45,289 nt of DNA from an uncultured Sutterella sp. (GTDB taxonomy: Bacteria; Pseudomonadota; Gammaproteobacteria; Burkholderiales; Burkholderiaceae_F). The translations under genes and the position numbers were made by a program. Location of the stretch: contig UQUR01000011.1 in the NCBI GenBank assembly GCA_900544345.1, forward strand, positions 1-45,289, written 5' to 3'. The notes under the pieces were generated by a model, which worked only from the letters and a program-made list of their open reading frames with translations, was not told where the DNA came from and did not search any database. This document shows positions 35,192 to 43,094 of the stretch, one piece after another (the stretch's first letter is position 1; each line of letters opens with the position of its first letter).

Positions 35192-36129
35192 ATAACGTGA
35201 TCAAAAATCGAAGCAGGGTGCTCTCCTACCGAGCAGACGGCAATGATTTTTTCTTCAGGACTAAGTTTCAATAATTTTCTAGCCTTCTGATCATTAACGA
35301 TAATGCGACATGTGCACCCTAAACCGAGTGCGGCAGCTGCAAGATAAACCGACTGTACCATGACACCGGTGTTAATAGCACGCGCACGTTCATTAAGTTC
35401 TCCCTCAGAGAAGTTAGCTTTAATGGTTTTTTCCAGTAATTTAGCCGAGAGCGTATTAGTTTTTCTGCCGTCAGAGACAAAAACCAAGTGTTGGCTTGCT
35501 AACTTCATCCAGGTTTTAATTTCTCCGAAATTTTCTCGTTGATCTTTTCCCTCAATAAATAGGAGTGCATGACGTTTAGGAAGATACTTCCAAATACCGT
35601 TACCCTGAACAACATAAATACTCACGTCTTGCCAGTTAAAGGCTGAGGGTGTGGTGCGTTTGAGTTTTTTAGGGCGATTGATGCCACTGGCAGCCCACAA
35701 AAGTGCTGATACTTTATCCTCTGCGATGGGTTCGCCTGAGAAGTCTCTGTTTGTGCACCTTTTTTCAAGCGCTTCTTGAAGAGTCATCTCTAATTTTTTA
35801 GGAACAGGCAACATTCTCAACACATCATTTTCACCAATGGGCTCAACCGGTTCATTTTCTTCTCTGTACCGGTCAATCATTGTTTGCAGCTCATCAATGT
35901 CAAAGCGATCGAGCCACTGATCTAGCTTATCTTTATAACGATCCTGAACGCCGTCCCATTCAATTAAAAATTCATCTTGCTTAGCTTTGATTTCCCGACT
36001 GAAAAGCTTCTGTCGGGCCATCAGCTCGCGCTTGGTGACTTCCCAATCTCGTGTGAGCTTTTCATGTTTTTCTTTGAGCTCGTTTTTGAGGGTTTCTAAG
36101 GAATTTTTTAGCTTTGCTTTGACAGGCAT
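35188..36129 (-). CDS. Nitroreductase-fold (SagB-like) protein with N-terminal coiled coil
   Basis: This 313-residue protein has two parts. Residues 1-90 are almost entirely charged helix (Lys/Glu heptads), a probable coiled coil. Residues 110-313 form a nitroreductase-like FMN domain: LEKRCTNRDFSGEPI, ALLWAASGINRP, a Thr-x-Pro-Ser-Ala turn, VQSVYLAAAALGLGC and the ending VGEHPA. The SagB/ThcOx branch of this fold has the same RRSxRxF and ASGINR-type features. The substrate is unknown. It is last in a minus-strand operon, 22 bases after the YgbA-type gene. The coiled coil is not part of ordinary nitroreductases. Confidence 0.82.
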   Translation of the reverse strand: MPVKAKLKNSLETLKNELKEKHEKLTRDWEVTKRELMARQKLFSREIKAKQDEFLIEWDGVQDRYKDKLDQWLDRFDIDELQTMIDRYREENEPVEPIGENDVLRMLPVPKKLEMTLQEALEKRCTNRDFSGEPIAEDKVSALLWAASGINRPKKLKRTTPSAFNWQDVSIYVVQGNGIWKYLPKRHALLFIEGKDQRENFGEIKTWMKLASQHLVFVSDGRKTNTLSAKLLEKTIKANFSEGELNERARAINTGVMVQSVYLAAAALGLGCTCRIIVNDQKARKLLKLSPEEKIIAVCSVGEHPASIFDHVI

Positions 36130-36151
36130 GTTGTTATTCCTTTCTCATTCT

Positions 36152-36541
36152 TTAAGGGTTAGCTTTTCTGGCACGCTGATTACGGGGTTTGTCCGGTGCC
36201 TGCTGAGTATTTTTGATGAGATGCTCTGCTGTGAGGATCGGATGCTTAAAGAGCATCCTTGGGCCCTCTTCACGCATGATAACGCGCGCCGTTTCTTTTT
36301 CGTTAGCTCGATAGCAATGAATTTTGCATTTCAGACATGTAGGCTTTTTTTGTCCAAAGGGACAGCATGCGAGCCGCGTTAAGGCATATGTGAGAAAGCT
36401 TCTGCATTCTTCGCAGAGCGAATCACTGCCATGATGGCGTCGACAGAAGTCATACACCATGGCAGTCAGAAGCTGAGCTTCTCTCTTCAAAGCGCCGCTT
36501 TCGAGTCTTTCAGGATGAGCATTGGGTTTGACCAAATTCAT
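36152..36541 (-). CDS. YgbA-type protein (nitrous oxide-stimulated promoter family)
   Basis: This 129-residue protein is rich in cysteine: LCEECRSF, then LACCPFGQKKPTCLKCKIHCY, and GPRMLFKHPI. This matches the YgbA family (Pfam YgbA_NO), which in enterobacteria is induced by nitric oxide under NsrR control. The cysteines probably bind iron-sulfur or zinc. It lies 7 bases after the nucleoside hydrolase gene and 22 before the nitroreductase-like gene, suggesting joint expression under nitrosative or redox stress. Confidence 0.88.
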   Translation of the reverse strand: MNLVKPNAHPERLESGALKREAQLLTAMVYDFCRRHHGSDSLCEECRSFLTYALTRLACCPFGQKKPTCLKCKIHCYRANEKETARVIMREEGPRMLFKHPILTAEHLIKNTQQAPDKPRNQRARKANP

Positions 36542-36548
36542 ACTTGCC

Positions 36549-37487
36549 TCAGAGGTGCATCAGTGCTTGAAAAATTAAATCCCAAAAACGATTCTGATCT
36601 AGCTTCAGAGCCACTTTGGTGTGACAATCTTCTGGGGCTTTTCGTCTGAAGTCTGCAACGGTCATGCCGCTTGTATAAAGCCCTCGATATTCCACGTGCA
36701 CGGGAGCAGTTTCTGTCTCAATAATCGAGGGATCAATTACGTAGGCAACTGCACAAGGATCGTGCACGGGAGGCTCATCAAAGCCTTTTGAGCGTTTATA
36801 GTTTTCAGAAAAGCGTGTTAAAACTTGTCCTAAAAAGACTGCAGCGGGCGTTTGCATAGAGGCTACTTTTTCTTTAACCGCTTTTGTGGCTAGAGCCTGA
36901 TACGTTAAGTCAAGTCCGATCATGACGATCGGCCACTTTTCTTCAAACACAATATGTGCCGCCTCAGGATCGTTTTCGATATTGAATTCAGCCATTGGTT
37001 TAACGTTACCGATGTGAGCGCCGCCTCCCATCAGAACCACTTCTTTGACTCGATCAATAATCTTTGGTTGCAGTCTTGCGGCCAAAGCAATATTCGTGAG
37101 TGGTCCGATAGGTACTAGTGTTATCGTTTTGGCAGGCTCACTCATAATGGTATCCACAATAAACTGAGCTGCGTGTCGGCGATCCACTTTAAAATCCGCT
37201 TCAGGCAGTGTGGTTCCGTCAAGTCCTGACTCTCCGTGGATGTAGGCTGCGGGCACAATTTGCTCGCGCAAAAGCGGCCGTTCGGCTCCGGCTGCTACAG
37301 GGACATGATCCAAGTGGACTAGTTTGGCAATTCTTAACGCATTGCGAGTGACCTTTTCGAGCGTCTGATTGCCGGCAACGGTCGTAATGCCTAAGACTTC
37401 GATGTCCGGGTGACCTGCTGCCAGCAACAAAGCTACGGCATCATCATAGCCAGGGTCACAGTCAATAATGATCTTTTTCTTTTCCAT
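36549..37487 (-). CDS. Ribonucleoside hydrolase (IUNH family)
   Basis: This 312-residue hydrolase splits nucleosides into base and ribose. The calcium-binding motif DCDPGYDDA at 9-17 (DxDxGxDD) is intact. Other family pieces are TVAGNQTLEKVTRNALRI, VPIGPLTNIALAA, MGGGAHIGNVKPMAEFNIENDPEAA and PVHDPCAVAY. I start at the ATG at 37487, two bases after the ribokinase stop codon, since the protein family opens K-I-I-I-D-C-D-P. The neighbour's ribokinase would use the released ribose. Specificity (RihA, B or C type) cannot be read safely. Confidence 0.93.
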   Translation of the reverse strand: MEKKKIIIDCDPGYDDAVALLLAAGHPDIEVLGITTVAGNQTLEKVTRNALRIAKLVHLDHVPVAAGAERPLLREQIVPAAYIHGESGLDGTTLPEADFKVDRRHAAQFIVDTIMSEPAKTITLVPIGPLTNIALAARLQPKIIDRVKEVVLMGGGAHIGNVKPMAEFNIENDPEAAHIVFEEKWPIVMIGLDLTYQALATKAVKEKVASMQTPAAVFLGQVLTRFSENYKRSKGFDEPPVHDPCAVAYVIDPSIIETETAPVHVEYRGLYTSGMTVADFRRKAPEDCHTKVALKLDQNRFWDLIFQALMHL

Positions 37488-37488
37488 A

Positions 37489-38421
37489 TCAGTCAATTTT
37501 CTTTGCTTTAAATTCGGACAACTCTTCAAGAGTTGGAATGGAAGCCACAGCCCCGCGTCGTGTAACGCTCATGGCCGCTGCCAACATCGCTTCATCAATG
37601 AGATGCAAAAAGGAAGCAAGATCTTTTCGAACCGAATAATCCATGATGGCTTTTAATGCGTAGCCCACAAAAGTGTCGCCCGCACCTGTTGTATCCACTG
37701 TGCTTACAGAATAGGCTTTAAAGTGATAGAAGTGTTGCGGGTTTTGCGGCAAAGAGCAACTCATTCCACCTTTACCCAGTGTTAAAAAGATCAAAGCTTT
37801 GTCAAAGCGTTTGCGAAGGCCTAAGAGCAAACGCTCAGGCTCAATTTCATTTTGTCCCAAAATACCCTGAGCTTCTGTTTCATTGACAATCAATGCATCA
37901 ACACACTCAAGGGGATAACTTAAAACAGCAGGGCAGTAGGGGGCTGGATTAAAGACTGTGAAAAGATTTCTCTTTTTGGCTTCACGCAGAATCTCTTCGA
38001 CTCCATTGACCTCATTTTGCATCAGAACCATGTCGCCTTCATCTAAATCGTCGAGCGCATTTTTTATATGTTCGTGGGTGAGTGCGTGGTTTGTACCGGC
38101 AAAATAAAGAATAGCGTTTTCTGCTTCGGGCGTCACCTGAATCACGGTGTGACCCGTGGCAGCACTTTCATCAATTTTAAGAAACCGAACATCAATACCG
38201 GTCTCTTTCATAAAGTCGGAAAGAAAATGACCGTCTGCGCCCAAAACGCCACAATGCGCCACTGTCAGTCCACTTCGGACGGCAGCTACCGATTGGTTAA
38301 GCCCTTTGCCGCCCATAAAAATCGTTCGATCAGTCGCTTCAAGCGTTTCGCCGGCTTTCAGGAAATGGTCTACCCGATAGACGTAGTCAATATTGATAGA
38401 GCCGAAATTGAGTAATCGCAT
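37489..38421 (-). CDS. Ribokinase-like PfkB sugar kinase
   Basis: This 310-residue PfkB-family kinase has the N-terminal GSINIDYVY and GGKGLNQSVAA motifs (about 36-46) and the C-terminal TTGAGDTFVGYAL with the catalytic Asp. This pattern is closest to ribokinases, which make ribose 5-phosphate. Its pairing with the nucleoside hydrolase supports that. The start at 38421 is taken because the family opens just before the strand LLNFGSI; an upstream TTG is possible. It is first of a four-gene minus-strand operon. Confidence 0.88.
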   Translation of the reverse strand: MRLLNFGSINIDYVYRVDHFLKAGETLEATDRTIFMGGKGLNQSVAAVRSGLTVAHCGVLGADGHFLSDFMKETGIDVRFLKIDESAATGHTVIQVTPEAENAILYFAGTNHALTHEHIKNALDDLDEGDMVLMQNEVNGVEEILREAKKRNLFTVFNPAPYCPAVLSYPLECVDALIVNETEAQGILGQNEIEPERLLLGLRKRFDKALIFLTLGKGGMSCSLPQNPQHFYHFKAYSVSTVDTTGAGDTFVGYALKAIMDYSVRKDLASFLHLIDEAMLAAAMSVTRRGAVASIPTLEELSEFKAKKID

Positions 38422-38514
38422 ACCGTATTCGTACAATTTCAGTAGTCAATAACAGGGCAATTGTAGCGAAACGAATTGTGAGATTTCCTAATCCTTTCGG
38501 AGATATGGGAAAGG

Positions 38515-38554
38515 CAAAAAATAAACCCCCGGAAAGAGAATTTTTCCGAGGGTT
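38515..38554 (-). terminator. Terminator after efp
   Basis: AACCCCCGGAAA (38524-38535) pairs with TTTCCGAGGGTT (38543-38554), followed by T-rich sequence on the minus strand. Confidence 0.82.
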
Positions 38555-38579
38555 GAAATCATTTTGAGATTTCTGTGAA

Positions 38580-39137
38580 TTACTTCACGCGGGAGCGATA
38601 TTCGCCCGTGCGGGTATCCACTTCAATCTTGTCGCCCGTTTCAACGAAAGCAGGCACTTGAAGGACATAACCCGTCGTCAGACGTGCAGGCTTCATCACC
38701 TTGCCGGAGGTATCACCCTTGACAGCCGGTTCCGTGTATTCAACTTCACGCACGAGAATCGTGGGCAATTCGACGCTGATGGCACGGCCTTCGTAAAACA
38801 CGACTTCAGCGGGCATGCCGTCTTCAAGGTACTTCAAAGCATCTTCCATTACGTCGGCTTCAACTTCGTATTGGTTGTAGTCGGCGTCCATCCAAACATA
38901 GTGCGGATCGGAGAAGTAGCTGTAGGTGACTTCTTTGCGGTCGAGCACGAGGTCTTCAAACTTATCGTCAGCGCGATAAACCGTTTCCGTACCAGCACCG
39001 GTGAGCAAGTTTTTCAACTTCATCTTGACCACGGAGGCGTTACGGCCGCTCTTGGAGTATTCAGCCTTCAACACAACCATCGGATCCTTGCCGATCATCA
39101 CTACGTTGCCGGCGCGCAGTTCTTGTGCGATTTTCAT
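38580..39137 (-). CDS. efp: Elongation factor P (arginine-32 type)
   Basis: This 185-residue factor relieves ribosomes stalled at polyproline stretches. It has the three usual domains (about 1-65, 66-128 and 129-185). The loop at 28-34 reads SKSGRNA with Arg32 at the tip, the residue that is rhamnosylated in a subset of beta- and gammaproteobacteria, in place of the lysine of E. coli. earP, which makes that change, is the next gene upstream. The ATG has AGAGGAA upstream, and the 5' leader contains a CGCTC/GAGCG hairpin. Confidence 0.98.
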   Translation of the reverse strand: MKIAQELRAGNVVMIGKDPMVVLKAEYSKSGRNASVVKMKLKNLLTGAGTETVYRADDKFEDLVLDRKEVTYSYFSDPHYVWMDADYNQYEVEADVMEDALKYLEDGMPAEVVFYEGRAISVELPTILVREVEYTEPAVKGDTSGKVMKPARLTTGYVLQVPAFVETGDKIEVDTRTGEYRSRVK

Positions 39138-39291
39138 CTTGTTTTCTTCCTCTTTGAATCCTCAATCCCGTCCTCACACGCTCGGGAGCGACCCGGGTGA
39201 TCATTGGTATCGCGAATTCACAAAAATTGATATAAGGGGCAATCCCCAAAGAAACGTTTCTCTTTTCGCCTAAATGCGAAAACGCGTTATT

Positions 39292-40389
39292 TTAGCCATT
39301 TTTAATCAAATCGGAAAGTTTGTCGCTTAGAGACCCTAAAGACCTGAGGTCGCTGCCAAAGCTTTTTACCGCTTTGTTCCATTGAGGTAAAGCTTTGACT
39401 AGGGTTTTGAAAAGCTCCTGGTCAAAATCCCCTTTGTTGTAGCTTTCTTGAACCGAGCACCACATATCAAATACTGAGTCATCTTCAAAGTAGGATTTGA
39501 GACGGTTTTGAAGTGCTTTTAATTTCACCATATGAATATCATCATCTTGGTGATAGATATGCCAAATAAAAGGAACATCTGCAATCATGGCTCGCGCGGC
39601 ACTGTCTTCTCCGCGTACAAAAGCAATATCACTGTTCCAAAGTAGCTGGTCAAAATCTTTTTGAGCCGTAAAAGGCAGATTTTTTACGCGAACCCAAGGT
39701 GCGCTTTTAATTGCGTCGGATTTACTCAAAAGGTGTGAAGCCTCACATTGACTGAGGTTGAGTTCAATGGGGGTGTTTAGAGCCTTTATTGCGGTAGCCA
39801 GGTCTTTAATAGGACCGTAAGGATAGGCAAAAAAGAAAATTCGTAATTCTGATGATTTTGCAGGGTGCGATAAAGTAAAAGAAGCTTTTCTTTCTTCGTA
39901 GTCCTTTTCAATTACAAGACCGCCGGAACGTGCTGTCACACCGGGAAAATAATTAATTTTAACTAACCCGGAAGTCGGATCAATGGAGGGCACCAGGTGA
40001 CAGTCTTCAATCCAGCTTTCAGCACTGAAGTAATCAATATTGAACCACTTTGGACGGCTTTTTCTCATGAGCACTTCATAGCCCGGAGGTAGCCTGCAGG
40101 CAAAACCCTCAATCACGACATCAGCTGACTCGAGCGGACAATAGCCACTGTCCCAGCTTTTTTCCCAACGAATGACTTCAATGCCTTCATCAATTCCGAT
40201 TTTTTCTGTTGGGCTGTTTTGACTGACGCCTGCCAAAAAGGTCAAAGTTTTCGGATCGTCAATAATTAACCGCACACGATAGGACTTCGCACGCATGGCT
40301 CGCGCCAGGCGCCACATGACGCCCGCGTCACCGAAATTGTCAATAACTCGGCAAAAGATATCAATAAGAGGTGATTGCGACTGGTGCAT
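39292..40389 (-). CDS. earP: EF-P arginine rhamnosyltransferase
   Basis: This 365-residue glycosyltransferase (DUF2331, GT-B fold) moves rhamnose from dTDP-rhamnose to Arg32 of EF-P. Family marks are DIFCRVIDNFGDAGVMWRLA at about 10-29 (with the catalytic Asp region) and the late FVRGEDSAARA with FIWHIYHQDD (nucleotide-sugar site). I use the ATG at 40389; the TTG two codons earlier lies in an A/T-rich stretch with no ribosome site. It is transcribed toward efp, with a 154-base gap, and diverges from uvrC. Confidence 0.95.
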   Translation of the reverse strand: MHQSQSPLIDIFCRVIDNFGDAGVMWRLARAMRAKSYRVRLIIDDPKTLTFLAGVSQNSPTEKIGIDEGIEVIRWEKSWDSGYCPLESADVVIEGFACRLPPGYEVLMRKSRPKWFNIDYFSAESWIEDCHLVPSIDPTSGLVKINYFPGVTARSGGLVIEKDYEERKASFTLSHPAKSSELRIFFFAYPYGPIKDLATAIKALNTPIELNLSQCEASHLLSKSDAIKSAPWVRVKNLPFTAQKDFDQLLWNSDIAFVRGEDSAARAMIADVPFIWHIYHQDDDIHMVKLKALQNRLKSYFEDDSVFDMWCSVQESYNKGDFDQELFKTLVKALPQWNKAVKSFGSDLRSLGSLSDKLSDLIKNG

Positions 40390-40444
40390 AAACAATTAAA
40401 ATGTTCAAAATTCAAATGAGAGTGTAAGCGAAGCGAGAACAAAA

Positions 40445-42313
40445 ATGGCGTTTGATGCCAAACCAATTTTGCAGAATTTGCCGGGACTGCCCGGTGTATA
40501 CCGCTATTTTGACGAAGCAGGTAATTGCCTTTATGTGGGCAAAGCGCGAGACTTAAAGAGAAGAGTTTCCAGCTATTTTCAGAAAAATGATTTAAGTCCC
40601 CGCATTGCGATCATGGTCTCGCAAATTGCTCGAATGGAAACGACTGTTACTCGCTCTGAGGCTGAAGCACTATTACTAGAAAACAATCTCATTAAGACTC
40701 TTTCACCCAAATACAACATTTTGTTTCGCGATGACAAAAGCTATCCCTATTTGAAAATCAGCGGTGAAGAGTTTCCGAGAGTCTCTTATTATCGGGGAGG
40801 GGTAGATAAGAAAAGTCGTTTTTACGGTCCCTATCCTAATTCTCAGAGTGTCAAAGAAGCTATTCAAATACTGCAGAAAGTCTTTAGGTTGAGAACATGC
40901 GAAGCTGCGGTTTTTAAAAATCGCTCACGTGTGTGTCTGCTTGCGCAAATCGGACGTTGCTCCGGCCCTTGTGTCGGTGCAATAAGCCAAGAGGATTATG
41001 CGCGTGACGTAGCACGTGCCGAACAGTTTTTAGATGGGAAGTCAGAAGATTTGATGGGTGAACTTCAGAGTCGTATGCTGCGGTATTCTGATCAACTCGA
41101 ATTTGAAAAAGCCGCTGCCGTGCGTGATCAGATTGCAGCTTTATCAAACGTACTTCATAAGCAAACAGTGGAGACAACGGGCGCGGACGTTGACGCTGAC
41201 ATCATCACTGTGGCGGCGCAAGGCAATCAGGTCTGCGTGAATCTTGCGATGGTGAGAGGCTCTCGTCATTTGGGCGACAGGGCCTATTTCCCGAGTGTTC
41301 CCAAAGGACAGAGCGTGGACAAAGTCGAGGTGTTTGAAGCCTTTGTGAGTCAGCATTACGAAACGATGCCGGTGCCGACACTCATCATTACCGATGTTCA
41401 GGTAGAAAAAGAAGAGTTGGAAAGCGTACTTTCTGAATTGTCGGAGCGAAGAGTTACGGTTGTTCACTCACCCGTAGGTGTTCGCCGTGAGTGGCTCAAC
41501 ATGTGTAAAACCAATGCCGATATTGCACTTGCTCGCCATGTGGCACTGGAAGGCTCTCAGCTCTCGCGCCTCAAAGAGCTTTGTGAGGTACTTGAAATTA
41601 CTGTTCCCAATGATGACTGGATGAAGGTGCGACTGGAGTGCTTTGATATCAGTCATAGCTCAGGTGAAGCAACGCAGGCTTCGTGCGTCGTCTACGAGGG
41701 AGCTGGCATGGCGCACAATCTCTACCGCCGCTTTAATATTACGGGCATTGAGCCAGGAGACGATTATGCGGCTATGCGTCAGGTGATCGAACGACGCTAT
41801 ATGCCGGTTAGCCGCGGCGAAGCACAACTTCCAACAGTGGTCCTAATCGACGGTGGTAAAGGCCAGGTGAAAATGGCAAAAGATGTTTTCACTGAATTGG
41901 GCCTTGATACCTCGGTGATTGTCGGTGTGGCCAAAGGTGAAGGGCGCAAAGTAGGACTTGAAACCCTTATTTTTGCCGATGAAACCAGAGAGCCCTTAGT
42001 GCTAGGCCGTGAATCGCAGGCTTTGATGCTCGTGGCGGAGATTCGAGATGAGGCTCATCGCTTTGCTATTACAGGAATGAGGGCTAAACGAGCCAAAGCC
42101 CGCAATGCTTCACGATTGGAAGATTTTGAGGGGATTGGACCAAAAAGAAGACAAAAATTATTGAGCCGCTTCGGTGGAATGCGTGGATTAAAGAACGCAA
42201 GCATCGAAGATATTGCTACAATCGAGGGGATATCGCGCAAGCTTGCCGAGCGAATCTATCTTCAGTTACACGGGCAGGCACCTAAAGCTTTACAAAACAC
42301 AAATGAGTCGTAA
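40445..42313 (+). CDS. uvrC: UvrABC excinuclease subunit C
   Basis: This 622-residue protein makes both DNA cuts in nucleotide excision repair. The GIY-YIG nuclease domain opens LPGVYRYFDEAGNCLYVGKA (residues 12-31). A UVR motif lies near 205-225 (LEFEKAAAVRDQIAAL). The RNase H-like domain has CFDISHSSGEATQASCVVYE and DGGKGQVKMA. Helix-hairpin-helix repeats (LEDFEGIGPKRRQKLL, then ATIEGISRKLAERIY) close the protein. Its end overlaps the pgsA start by 11 bases. Confidence 0.97.
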   Translation: MAFDAKPILQNLPGLPGVYRYFDEAGNCLYVGKARDLKRRVSSYFQKNDLSPRIAIMVSQIARMETTVTRSEAEALLLENNLIKTLSPKYNILFRDDKSYPYLKISGEEFPRVSYYRGGVDKKSRFYGPYPNSQSVKEAIQILQKVFRLRTCEAAVFKNRSRVCLLAQIGRCSGPCVGAISQEDYARDVARAEQFLDGKSEDLMGELQSRMLRYSDQLEFEKAAAVRDQIAALSNVLHKQTVETTGADVDADIITVAAQGNQVCVNLAMVRGSRHLGDRAYFPSVPKGQSVDKVEVFEAFVSQHYETMPVPTLIITDVQVEKEELESVLSELSERRVTVVHSPVGVRREWLNMCKTNADIALARHVALEGSQLSRLKELCEVLEITVPNDDWMKVRLECFDISHSSGEATQASCVVYEGAGMAHNLYRRFNITGIEPGDDYAAMRQVIERRYMPVSRGEAQLPTVVLIDGGKGQVKMAKDVFTELGLDTSVIVGVAKGEGRKVGLETLIFADETREPLVLGRESQALMLVAEIRDEAHRFAITGMRAKRAKARNASRLEDFEGIGPKRRQKLLSRFGGMRGLKNASIEDIATIEGISRKLAERIYLQLHGQAPKALQNTNES

Positions 42314-42905
42314 ACCATTACCGGTCAATGTGCCGATGATTTTGACGTGGGCGCGTATTGCGCTGATTCCTTTAATCATCGGGGTTTTTTATATTCCGGA
42401 TCAAATTCTTTCGCCTTTTATGCAAAACGTTTGGGCAACAGTGATTTTTATCGTTGCGGCTTTAACTGATGCTTTTGACGGCTACTTCGCCAGACGCTAC
42501 AACATGGAAAGCGCAATCGGTGCTTTTTTGGATACTTCAGCCGATAAACTCATGGTTTGCGCAGCGCTTATCGTTTTACTGGATTTTCATCGAGTGGATA
42601 TGCTTGTGGCCCTCATTATCATTGGTCGAGAAATCACGGTGACCGCTTTGCGTGAATGGATGGCTAAAGTGGGAGCCGCAGCGCGCGTGAAAGTCAATTG
42701 GTATGGGAAAATTAAGGCAATCGCTCAGATGGTGGCTATTCCTATGCTCTTATTCCATGAAGCGGTTTTCGGCATCTCTATGGCTTGGCTCGGCACTATC
42801 TTGATTTATATTGCAGCGATTTTGACAATCTACTCCATGGTCGTTTATCTAAGAGCTGCTGGTCCTTACTTAAGTTCTGAACCAACTACGAAACAGGACA
42901 GATAA
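42303..42905 (+). CDS. pgsA: CDP-diacylglycerol-glycerol-3-phosphate phosphatidyltransferase
   Basis: This 200-residue inner-membrane enzyme makes phosphatidylglycerol phosphate. The CDP-alcohol phosphotransferase signature DAFDGYFARRYN followed by G-x3-D-x3-D (GAFLDTSADK) is complete at about 54-79. Five to six hydrophobic helices are present. The start at 42303 gives a normal length and overlaps the end of uvrC, so the two are translationally coupled, an arrangement common in proteobacteria. Confidence 0.95.
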   Translation: MSRKPLPVNVPMILTWARIALIPLIIGVFYIPDQILSPFMQNVWATVIFIVAALTDAFDGYFARRYNMESAIGAFLDTSADKLMVCAALIVLLDFHRVDMLVALIIIGREITVTALREWMAKVGAAARVKVNWYGKIKAIAQMVAIPMLLFHEAVFGISMAWLGTILIYIAAILTIYSMVVYLRAAGPYLSSEPTTKQDR

Positions 42906-42936
42906 TTTCTTAGAACGTTAAGTTCTTAAAAAGGTC

Positions 42937-42966
42937 AAAAAACTCGGTTAGCGCCGAGTTTTTTGT
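42937..42966 (+). terminator. Terminator after pgsA
   Basis: AACTCGG (42941-42947) pairs with CCGAGTT (42954-42960), then T6. Confidence 0.85.
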
Positions 42967-43029
42967 TTGTGCAAGACGTTTTTGCACACTGAATTCAGAT
43001 TTTTCTTGAGAATTTCAACAAGTTAAGCG

Positions 43030-43057
43030 TTCCAAATTAGTTATCATTTGTTACAAT
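43030..43057 (+). promoter_or_regulatory. Promoter of the nhaC gene
   Basis: TTCCAA (43030-43035) and TACAAT (43052-43057) have a 16-base spacer. The element ends 37 bases before the start codon. Confidence 0.4.
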
Positions 43058-43094
43058 ATTTAGCTCTATCTTTGACATTTGAGGACTCCGAACG

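Noticed and set aside
42213..42302. 30-codon N-terminal extension of pgsA
   Set aside because: It lies fully inside uvrC, is not hydrophobic, and the family starts at the ATG at 42303.
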